From an uncultured Pseudomonadota bacterium (GTDB lineage Bacteria; Myxococcota_A; UBA796; SXON01), in NCBI GenBank assembly GCA_903900265.1, contig CAIUMM010000099.1, forward strand, positions 1 through 60,854: a DNA stretch of 60,854 nt, given 5' to 3'. The notes under the pieces are model-generated. The model worked only from the letters and a program-made list of their open reading frames with translations. It searched no databases and was not told the DNA's origin. Below, piece by piece: positions 35,533-42,909 of this stretch. Position numbers and translations under genes: made by a program. Every line of letters begins with the position of its first letter. Positions within the stretch are counted from its first letter, which is position 1.

Positions 35533-37272
35533 ATGCCCAACGCTTCCCACCGTCGCTCTATGGCCCCTTTCGCATCACCTCTCCGGCTGTGGACGGTCGC
35601 CTTGCCGATCCTGCTCCTCGCATGTCGGGAGGAGTCCAAGCCGGTGCCGCAGGAGGACTCTGGCGCGCCGGACTCCGCGTGTACCGCGTCCGACTGGTAC
35701 CAAGACGGCGATGGCGACGGCTACGGGGTGGGCGGCGCGGTCAGCGCCTGTGAGCAGCCCGCTGGGACCGTGGCGGTCGCTGGAGACTGCAACGACGCCG
35801 ATGCGGCCGTGCACCCGGACGCGCAGGTGGATTGCACCGGCGGCGATGGCAACTGCGACGGCATCGCCGATGATGCGGACGCCGACGGGGACCACTTCCT
35901 TGGCTGCGAAGAGTGTGACGATGCCGATGCCGCGGCCTATCCGGGGGCGGTCGAGCTCTGTGACGGCGTAGACAACGACTGCGACGCCGCGACCGACGAG
36001 GACGCAGCCGACGCGCCGGCCTGGTACACCGACGGCGATGGGGATGGATTCGGCACCGGCTCGGCGATCTTCGCGTGCGAGGCGCCGGAGGGCGCTGTGG
36101 CGTACGGCGCGGACTGCGACGACCTGCGCGCCGCGACCTTCCCGGGCGCCGACGAGGAGTGCAACGAGGTCGACGATGACTGCGACGGCGTGGTGGACGA
36201 CGACGCGGTGGACGCGATCACCTGGAACATCGACTACGACGGCGATGGCTACGGCTCTTCGGCCTACACCACCATTCGCTGCGAGGCGCCCGCGGGATGG
36301 GTAGCCGACGCCAGCGACTGCAGCGACACCAACGCCAACGCGCATCCGAACGCGCTAGAGACCTGCAACGCCATCGACGACGACTGCGACGGCGTCACCG
36401 ACGAAGACGACGCTGCCGACGCGCTCATGTGGTACCTCGACGCGGACGCCGACGGCTACGGTAGCATCGACGCGACCACGTTCGCGTGTGCGCTCCCGGA
36501 TGGGTATTCCGCCTCCGACGACGACTGCGACGACGGCGACGACACGATCTCGCCCAGCGCGACCGAGTCCTGCGACGGCGTCGATGAAGACTGCGACGGC
36601 ACCGCCGACAACGGCGCGGGCGGCAGCGACGTGACCTGCGCGGCGCGCTCCTGCGAGGCGATCTTGGAGGAAGGCGCGTCGGTCGGAGACGGCCTGTACT
36701 GGCTCGATCCCGACGACGACGGCGACACCTCCGACGCGTGGCAAGCCTACTGCGACATGACCGCGGACGGCGGGGGATGGACCCGCTTGTACGGCTCGCT
36801 GTGGCCGTACTGGTGGGACCCGAGCGACTGGGAGGACGTGGGGAGCGCCGAAGACGACGTCTACTCGAAGCTCGGGGAGCGTGCGTACTTTGAGGACGGG
36901 GCAGGGGAGACCACGTACCGCGTGGACGTAGGCAACAGCGGCACCTGGAGCACCGCGACGCGCGCACACTACACGGTGTGGTCACAGGGCCACGATCCCT
37001 TCACCGACACCACCGATGGCAGCGACTACACCTACATCGCCGGCGCGGAGTCCACGACCTGCAGCGGCTTCAACGGCTTGCACGACAAGCTCTACGCCAG
37101 CGTTGGCCTGTACAGCCTGACCAGCGACGTCGATAGCGGCGATGGGGTCGGCTGCTGGTGGATGCAGATCGTCCCCACCAACCAGTACGTCGATCCGGTC
37201 AGCTTTCCCGGCTACCTCGAAGGCTACAACGGCCCGAACACCCATGTCTGGCAGGAGCTCTGGGTGCGCTGA
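35533..37272 (+). CDS. MopE-like multi-repeat metal-binding lipoprotein with fibrinogen-like C-terminus
   Basis: A 579-residue protein. The signal LWTVALPILLLAC gives a lipoprotein. Then come about five repeats of the DGDGDGYG...DCDD...PGAxExCDGxDxDCDG type, typical of the MopE metal-binding repeats common in Myxococcota and known for calcium or copper binding. From about residue 370, LEEGASVGDGLYWLDPD and AYCDMTADGGGWTRLYG match the fibrinogen-related/C-type domain pattern, ending in a Trp/Tyr-rich globular region. This is an Asp-rich, calcium-binding-type surface protein. The start at 35533 or 35560 fits; the first is kept. It may mediate adhesion or substrate binding. Confidence 0.83.
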   Translation: MPNASHRRSMAPFASPLRLWTVALPILLLACREESKPVPQEDSGAPDSACTASDWYQDGDGDGYGVGGAVSACEQPAGTVAVAGDCNDADAAVHPDAQVDCTGGDGNCDGIADDADADGDHFLGCEECDDADAAAYPGAVELCDGVDNDCDAATDEDAADAPAWYTDGDGDGFGTGSAIFACEAPEGAVAYGADCDDLRAATFPGADEECNEVDDDCDGVVDDDAVDAITWNIDYDGDGYGSSAYTTIRCEAPAGWVADASDCSDTNANAHPNALETCNAIDDDCDGVTDEDDAADALMWYLDADADGYGSIDATTFACALPDGYSASDDDCDDGDDTISPSATESCDGVDEDCDGTADNGAGGSDVTCAARSCEAILEEGASVGDGLYWLDPDDDGDTSDAWQAYCDMTADGGGWTRLYGSLWPYWWDPSDWEDVGSAEDDVYSKLGERAYFEDGAGETTYRVDVGNSGTWSTATRAHYTVWSQGHDPFTDTTDGSDYTYIAGAESTTCSGFNGLHDKLYASVGLYSLTSDVDSGDGVGCWWMQIVPTNQYVDPVSFPGYLEGYNGPNTHVWQELWVR

Positions 37273-37290
37273 ACGGCTCGCGGTCGAGCG

Positions 37291-38370
37291 CTATTGCCCG
37301 GCCAGCCACTCGCCGGGGTCTTGCGGCGTGCCGTTGTACCGCACCTCGAAGTGCAGTCGCGCTGCGCTCTCATCGAGCAGGCCGGTGGTGCCTACGAGTC
37401 CGAGCACATCGCCCGCGGCGACGTCCTGCCCCTGCGCGACGCGCAAGCCGTTGGCGTGGGCGTAGAGAGTCGCGTAGCTGCCGTGCTGCAGCATGACGAC
37501 TTGGCCGTAGCCTCGGACATATCCGGAGCGGGTGACGGTGCCCGCGTATACGGCCCGGAACGGTGTCCCAGGCGGCGCCGCGATGTCGTACCCGAGGTTT
37601 TGAAGCGTGTCCCCGGTCACGCTGTCGGCGTATGGGCCCCATCCGAGGAACAAGCGCCCCCGGATCGGCCATGGGATCTGGCCCCGAGCTTCGCGAAAGC
37701 CCTCGGTGCCCGGGGTGCTCTCCGGCATCGTGCCTTCATGAAGCGCGACCGAAGTGTTGAATTCGGACCGCGCTTCGGTGGACTCGTCCCGGTATTTGCC
37801 GGTCATCGGGATGCTCTCCCGGACCATACGCAGCAGCTCGACCCGGCGGGCGCGCTCTTCTTGCCAGGTCGCGCGCTGGGCGTCGCGCGCGGCGCGAAGG
37901 GTGTTGAGCTCCTTCATCTCGGCTTCGGCGGCGGCGGCCGCTTGAGTGCGCTTGTCGACGAGGCCTCGGAACGTGGCGATCGATGCGCGCTGCGTGGTGA
38001 CGCTGGCGAGGAGGTAATGCACGCGGCGGCGGAGCTCGTCGGGGCTCTGGGCGTCAAACAGCAGACGGGCAAACCCGCGCCGTTGAAGCCGGTAGGCTGC
38101 CCTCATCCCGCGGTCGACATCTTCGCGGCGCCGCTCGACCTCAGCCGACGCGGTGGCCTCATCGGCGTTGTGCGCTTCGACCGCCGTGAGCAGCGTAGCC
38201 TCTCGCGCGGCCATCGCTTTGTCGGCTTCGTCGAGCTCGGCGAGCTTGGCGTCGTAACCGGCGATCTCGTCGAGGATGCCGCGCGTGGGCTCCAACGCGG
38301 TAGCTTCGGTGCTGATCGCGAACGCAAGCCCGATGGCGGCAACGAGTCCGCCCGCCCAGCGGAGGGTCAC
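37291..38370 (-). CDS. envC: EnvC-like LytM (M23) factor, cell-division amidase activator
   Basis: A 359-residue protein starting at a GTG at 38370 that overlaps the ftsX stop (GTGA). A signal-like helix (LVAAIGLAFAISTEATA) is followed by ~150 residues of coiled coil and a C-terminal M23/LytM domain: NLGYDIAAPPGTPF, VTRSGYVRGYGQVVML, TLYAHANG and RLHFEVRYNG. In active M23 enzymes the first motif is HxGxD; here Asn replaces that His. This loss is the same kind as in EnvC-type activators, which bind FtsEX and switch on peptidoglycan amidases instead of cutting themselves. Gene order ftsE-ftsX-envC supports it. Confidence 0.85.
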   Translation of the reverse strand: MTLRWAGGLVAAIGLAFAISTEATALEPTRGILDEIAGYDAKLAELDEADKAMAAREATLLTAVEAHNADEATASAEVERRREDVDRGMRAAYRLQRRGFARLLFDAQSPDELRRRVHYLLASVTTQRASIATFRGLVDKRTQAAAAAEAEMKELNTLRAARDAQRATWQEERARRVELLRMVRESIPMTGKYRDESTEARSEFNTSVALHEGTMPESTPGTEGFREARGQIPWPIRGRLFLGWGPYADSVTGDTLQNLGYDIAAPPGTPFRAVYAGTVTRSGYVRGYGQVVMLQHGSYATLYAHANGLRVAQGQDVAAGDVLGLVGTTGLLDESAARLHFEVRYNGTPQDPGEWLAGQ

Positions 38371-39251
38371 GGCAGTCCCGCGAGGAAGCGCCGCACCGCG
38401 AACCAAGAGGCGCCGGCCCCGACCGCCGCGCCGAGCACCAACAAGACGAACACCTGCGCGGCGGGCAGAAACGTAGGCGCCGTGCCCATCGCCAACGCGA
38501 GCAGGTCATGCAGGCGCACCAGCAAGCCCTGATGGATCGCGTAGAGCACCGTGGTGGCGACGGTACCGCCCAACAGCCCCTGCAGAACCCCTTCGATCAG
38601 GAACGGCCCGAGGATGTATTGCTCGCTGGCTCCAACGAGCCGCAGGATCTCCAGCTCGTCCTGCCGGGCGTGCACCACGAGGTGAATGGTGTTGGCGACC
38701 AGAAACAGCGTAGCGATCACCGTCGCGACGCCGAACGCGACGCCTAAGGCCGTGAGCAGGGACAAGAAGGTGTGCACTCGAGACACCCAGTCTTGCCCGT
38801 AGTCGACGTCTTCCCAGCCGCCTTGGGCTTTCAAGGTCTCGACAAACGCCGCGATCTGCTGCGGGGACGTCTGGTTGTCCTTCAGCGTGATCTCCAGCGA
38901 AGCCGGCAGGGCGTCCGGGCCCAGCTCCTTCAACACCGGATCGAGATCAGGGGCGCGCTCGGTCATCCAGACCGCCGCTTCGGCCGAGCTGATGTGCTCG
39001 ATCTTCGCGACCTCGCTGCGCTGCTCGAGCAGGGCTTTGACCGTGTTTTGCGTTTCGGAAGACACGCCAGCGGCAAAGTACGCCGACACATGTTGATCGG
39101 CCTGCCAAGTGCCGATCATCCCGTTGACGTCGCGCACGACCATCGCGAACAGCCCCAACAAGATCAGCGCGGACGCGATGACGCCGGTAGAGACCGAAAA
39201 AAAGTACAGGTGCTCACGGATACCGCGCACCACGCGACGCATCGTCTCCAT
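38367..39251 (-). CDS. ftsX: Cell-division ABC permease FtsX
   Basis: A 294-residue membrane protein with an N-terminal transmembrane segment (YFFSVSTGVIASALILLGLFA), a ~120-residue periplasmic loop (the region that binds EnvC-type partners) and three C-terminal transmembrane segments including LGVAFGVATVIATLFLVAN and TAQVFVLLVLGAAVGAGAS-like stretches. The motif LVVHARQDELEILRLVGAS is typical of FtsX. The start overlaps the ftsE stop by 1 bp. It acts with FtsE to couple ATP use to peptidoglycan hydrolysis at the septum. Confidence 0.93.
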   Translation of the reverse strand: METMRRVVRGIREHLYFFSVSTGVIASALILLGLFAMVVRDVNGMIGTWQADQHVSAYFAAGVSSETQNTVKALLEQRSEVAKIEHISSAEAAVWMTERAPDLDPVLKELGPDALPASLEITLKDNQTSPQQIAAFVETLKAQGGWEDVDYGQDWVSRVHTFLSLLTALGVAFGVATVIATLFLVANTIHLVVHARQDELEILRLVGASEQYILGPFLIEGVLQGLLGGTVATTVLYAIHQGLLVRLHDLLALAMGTAPTFLPAAQVFVLLVLGAAVGAGASWFAVRRFLAGLP

Positions 39252-39946
39252 CAGCGGGCCTCAGGGGGCTTGGGCCCGCGCCGGACGTGGCTCTCGTGGC
39301 TGGTCAGCTTGCCCGCCACGAGCCTGAGGACGCGCTTGGGAAAGCGGTTCATCAAGCCCTGGTCATGGGTCGCGACCAGCACGGTGGTCCCGCGCAGGTG
39401 AATGGCTTGCAGGATCTCCATCACCTCCACTGCCATGCCGCCATCGAGGTTGCCGGTGGGCTCGTCGCAGAGGAGAACGGCGGGGTCGTTGACGATGGCG
39501 CGGGCGATCGCGACGCGTTGCTTTTCACCGCCTGAGAGCTCGCCCGCAAGCGATTGGTCGCGGCCTTTGAGCCCGACGATGTTCAACGCCGCCGACACCC
39601 GCCGCTCGATCTGGTCGCGCGGCGCGCCGACCACCTCCAACGCGAGGGCGACGTTGTCCGCGACGGTCCTGCGCGGCAACAGCTTGAAGTCTTGGAACAC
39701 GATGCCCATGTTCCTGCGCAGCTGCGCGACCCGCTCCCGCTCCAGCGTGGTGACGTCCAGCCCGCCGACCAGCATCTTGCCGCTGCTTGGCCGCTCTGCG
39801 CCGTAGAGCATCTTCAACAGCGTGGATTTTCCAGCGCCGGAAGGCCCCGTGAAGTAGACGAATTCACCCTTTTCAATATGAACGGACACGTCACGCAGGG
39901 CGTCGTGGGCGCCGTAGGATTTCACGATGTGGTAGAGACGTATCAA
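39251..39946 (-). CDS. ftsE: Cell-division ABC ATPase FtsE
   Basis: A 231-residue ATPase. Walker [10 protein letters not shown] is at about residues 34-42, the signature is LSGGEKQR, Walker B is [12 protein letters not shown] and the H-loop is ATHDQ. The start [12 protein letters not shown] is standard for FtsE, and [20 protein letters not shown] is its typical Q-loop region. It is the first gene of ftsE-ftsX-envC and is divergent from nadD (58 bp). Confidence 0.95.
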   Translation of the reverse strand: MIRLYHIVKSYGAHDALRDVSVHIEKGEFVYFTGPSGAGKSTLLKMLYGAERPSSGKMLVGGLDVTTLERERVAQLRRNMGIVFQDFKLLPRRTVADNVALALEVVGAPRDQIERRVSAALNIVGLKGRDQSLAGELSGGEKQRVAIARAIVNDPAVLLCDEPTGNLDGGMAVEVMEILQAIHLRGTTVLVATHDQGLMNRFPKRVLRLVAGKLTSHESHVRRGPKPPEAR

Positions 39947-40004
39947 GCCAGTCCTGCTTATCTCCGTCCGGAGCCCAAGGCAGGGGAAGCTTTAGGAAAC
40001 GGTC

Positions 40005-40553
40005 GTGCGCGTCGGTGTATTTGGTGGCAGCTTCAACCCTCCGCATGTGGGACACGCGATGATCGCGTCCTACCTGCGATGGACGGAACAAGTGGATGTC
40101 GTGTGGTTTGTCCCCGCGTTTGAGCACGCTTTTGGCAAGTCGCTCGCTCCGTGGGAGCAGCGCGTTCACGCGTTGAAGGCGCTCGCTGCGTTGGTCGGCG
40201 CCGAGGTCAGCACGGTGGAGTCCACCTTGCCGCGACCGAGCTACACCATCCGCACGTTACTCGCGTTGCAAGAGCAAAACCCGTCGGTAGAGTTTCGCTT
40301 GATCATGGGCGCGGATGTGCACGCCCAGCTCCCGTTGTGGAGGGACCACGAGCGCATCGTCGCCGAGTTCAACCCCATCGTCGTCGGGCGCGACGGCTAC
40401 GCGCCGGTGCCTGGCGTGCCGTCTTTCCCTGCGGTGAGCAGCACGGAGATCCGCGAGCGCATGGCGCGCGGAGCCTCGGTGGATGCGCTGGTTCCGCGCG
40501 TGGTGCTCGAGGCCTGGGCTCAGGGAGCCGGTTCTTCTTCTTCCGCCGGCTGA
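40005..40553 (+). CDS. nadD: Nicotinate-nucleotide adenylyltransferase
   Basis: A 182-residue protein starting at GTG 40005 (AGGAAAC upstream). The nucleotidyltransferase marks are GGSFNPPHVGH at residues 7-17 and the C-terminal SSTEIRERM. NadD joins nicotinate mononucleotide with ATP to make deamido-NAD. The first half fits family length, which is slightly short at the end (family about 190-215). Its 3' end overlaps the convergent DUF429 gene by 34 bp. Confidence 0.93.
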   Translation: MRVGVFGGSFNPPHVGHAMIASYLRWTEQVDVVWFVPAFEHAFGKSLAPWEQRVHALKALAALVGAEVSTVESTLPRPSYTIRTLLALQEQNPSVEFRLIMGADVHAQLPLWRDHERIVAEFNPIVVGRDGYAPVPGVPSFPAVSSTEIRERMARGASVDALVPRVVLEAWAQGAGSSSSAG

Positions 40554-41290
40554 GCCCGACTCGGGTCCGGCAGCAGGATGTAGCCCTTCTGCAAGTCGCC
40601 AAGGAACGCGCAGGCGTCCGGTCCAAGCTGTCCCAGACATGCGCCGACATACGCGACCACGAGCGCTTCGATGCGCTCCTCCAGCTCGCCGACGCGCGTG
40701 CCGTTCAGGTCCGGCAGGTGCGCCTCAAGGATGCCATCGAGCGCATCTGAGGGCTCCAGCATCGGCGTGCCGTCCATCATGCGCTCTTGGATGAGCTCGC
40801 GCAGGCGGTCCACCGACTCTTTGCGGCTGCCGATCGGCCCGGACTTGATGCGCACGGGACGGTCGAGCCCGAAGAGCATGATCTGTGCGGCTTGGAAGTG
40901 CGTTTCGATCAGGCGATCCGACTCGCTGCTGGGATCGGGATCGAAGCCCATACGCATCCACGCCTTGGCCATCGTGCGGGGATGGCTCGCGGAGATGTTG
41001 TTGTTCGCGTACTCGTCGATCTTGAAGCGCCCGAAGTGCTCCAGCAGCAGCTTGTCGCAGGGGCGGGAGCCGGAGAGGTTCTCGATGATCACCGGCGCGT
41101 TGACGGTGAGCGTGCAGTGGCCGCGCCCGCGGTTCTTGTTCAGCCAGCGGATCACATCCTCATGGGTGCGCAGGCTGTCCGAAGACACCATGATGATGTT
41201 GCCTTCTTCGGTCACTTCGAGCACCACGCCCCCCGAGGGGTCGCGCGGGGTCCAGCCGAGATCCAAGCCGAGATAACGAATTGTCCGCAA
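40520..41290 (-). CDS. DUF429-like protein with RuvC-like nuclease fold (predicted)
   Basis: A 256-residue protein beginning MRTIRYLGLDLGWTP, with VNAPVIIEN, CDKLLLEHFGRFKIDEYANN and a C-terminal DALDGILEAHLP/ALVVAYVGACLG pair of conserved acids. These resemble DUF429, a family predicted to have an RNase H/RuvC fold; activity is unproven. A disordered Glu/Pro-rich tail ends the protein. It lies 33 bp after the aldehyde dehydrogenase stop, same strand. Confidence 0.68.
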   Translation of the reverse strand: MRTIRYLGLDLGWTPRDPSGGVVLEVTEEGNIIMVSSDSLRTHEDVIRWLNKNRGRGHCTLTVNAPVIIENLSGSRPCDKLLLEHFGRFKIDEYANNNISASHPRTMAKAWMRMGFDPDPSSESDRLIETHFQAAQIMLFGLDRPVRIKSGPIGSRKESVDRLRELIQERMMDGTPMLEPSDALDGILEAHLPDLNGTRVGELEERIEALVVAYVGACLGQLGPDACAFLGDLQKGYILLPDPSRAQPAEEEEPAP

Positions 41291-41323
41291 ATCTTCTCCT
41301 TCTACCTGACGTTGCCGCCAGAG

Positions 41324-42895
41324 CTATTTCCAACGATTCAAGAGGCCGGTAAGCGCGAGCGGGATTCCGCGTACCCGTTCAGCGATGCTGGCGCCGTCTC
41401 GGCCCAGCTCCACCAACCCGCGGGCCATGCTCACGAGGGAATCATTATAGGGGTACCACCACATTTCGCGTTTTTGGCCGGTGCGGTCGACGCAGACGGT
41501 GCGCACCACGGTCAGACCCTCGAGCCCGAAACGCGATCCGGTGACCCCGTAGCCGCTGTCGCCGCGCCCGGTCCACGCCGCGCCGCCCATGGGGCCGGTG
41601 AAGCAACAGTTGTTGACGAAGATCACGCCACAACGGAGCTGCCGCGCCACCGCTTCGGCGCGGGCGAGGTCCTTGCCCCACACGCTGCCGCAGAGCCCGA
41701 ACGGCGTGTTGTTCGCTGCAGCGACCGCCTCTTCGACGGTGTCGTAGGGGAGGATCGGCAGCACGGGACCGAAGGTCTCCTCCACGAGCACGGCGGCGTC
41801 GGCGGGGACGGCGGTGAGGACGGTCGGGGGGTAGTAGTAGCCGGCGCCGGTGGGCGCGCCGCCGCAGTGGATGGTCGCGCCAGCGGCTCGGGCGGCTTGG
41901 ACTTGACCGTGCACTTTTTGCAGCCCGGCTTCATTGACCAGCGGTCCTACATCGTCGCCGAGGCGCAGCGCGCGCGCCGCGGTGGTGACGCGCTCGACGA
42001 AGGTGTCGTAGATCGAGCGATGCACGTAGCAGCGTTCGATCGACGCGCAGTCTTGGCCGGCGTTGTGAAACGCGCCCCAGACCACACCGGCGACCGCGCG
42101 GTCGAGGTTGGCATCGGGGAGGATGATGGCGGCGTCTTTGGAGCCGAGCTCGAGGGAGCAGGGGATGAGCAGCTGCGCGGCTTGTACAGCGACTTTTCTG
42201 CCAGCGCTCAAGCTGCCGGTGAACACGACCTTGTCGGGATGCGCCGCGATCAGCGCTTCCCCCACGCGCCCATCGCCTTGCACGGTCGTGACGAGCCCGG
42301 CAGGCAAAACGGCGTTCATCACCTCGGCGAGCAGCGCGCCGGTGCGAGGGGCGTGCTCGCTGGGCTTGAACACCACCGCGTTCCCCGCCAACAACGCCGG
42401 TACGATCGTGCGCAGCGGCAGGTTGAACGGGTAGTTCCACGGCATGATCAGCGCGACGACGCCGATGGCATCCAGCTCGAGCCAAACCTGCTTGCCAGGG
42501 TAGTTGAGCGGGTTCAGCGCCACGTCGATCGGGGCGAGCAGGTCATCGATCGCGCCGAGCCAGTGATCAAAAAGCTCGCCAGTGGTGACGATCTCGGAGG
42601 TCCAAGCCTCGCCGAGGGGCTTGCCAAGCTCTTCATGCAGCACCGCACCGATGGCATCGGCGCGCGCCAACAACGCAGCGCCCAACGCGCGAACGACTGC
42701 CTTTCGAGCGTCCAGATCGCGCTTGGCGAATTCGGTCCCCGCGACGCGTGCCGCAGCGACGATGCCGCTCAGGGCTTCGGGACGCGTGGTGTCTGCGGAC
42801 CACCCGGTGTCCTCGCCGGTTGCGGGGTTCACCCCGACGATGCGGCAGGTACCCGCGGTCGCGGTTTCAGCGGGATCGGTGGACATACGAGACAT
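41324..42895 (-). CDS. Aldehyde dehydrogenase family protein
   Basis: A 523-residue NAD(P)-dependent dehydrogenase. Key residues: catalytic Cys283 in NAGQDCASIE, general-base Glu249 in LELGSKDAA, Asn154 in MPWNYPFNLP, FTGSLSAGR, and EETFGPVLPILPYD. The preferred substrate is unclear; the sequence looks like the succinate-semialdehyde or broad-range type. A ~40-residue C-terminal tail rich in Arg and Trp (from REMWWYPYNDS) exceeds the usual end. It is followed by the DUF429 gene. Confidence 0.92.
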   Translation of the reverse strand: MSRMSTDPAETATAGTCRIVGVNPATGEDTGWSADTTRPEALSGIVAAARVAGTEFAKRDLDARKAVVRALGAALLARADAIGAVLHEELGKPLGEAWTSEIVTTGELFDHWLGAIDDLLAPIDVALNPLNYPGKQVWLELDAIGVVALIMPWNYPFNLPLRTIVPALLAGNAVVFKPSEHAPRTGALLAEVMNAVLPAGLVTTVQGDGRVGEALIAAHPDKVVFTGSLSAGRKVAVQAAQLLIPCSLELGSKDAAIILPDANLDRAVAGVVWGAFHNAGQDCASIERCYVHRSIYDTFVERVTTAARALRLGDDVGPLVNEAGLQKVHGQVQAARAAGATIHCGGAPTGAGYYYPPTVLTAVPADAAVLVEETFGPVLPILPYDTVEEAVAAANNTPFGLCGSVWGKDLARAEAVARQLRCGVIFVNNCCFTGPMGGAAWTGRGDSGYGVTGSRFGLEGLTVVRTVCVDRTGQKREMWWYPYNDSLVSMARGLVELGRDGASIAERVRGIPLALTGLLNRWK

Positions 42896-42909
42896 CCCCG
42901 CTTCCTATC

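Noticed and set aside
35700..36620. EF-hand calcium-binding protein
   Set aside because: The DxDxDG loops look like EF-hands but lie in Cys-containing MopE-type repeats without the flanking EF-hand helices.
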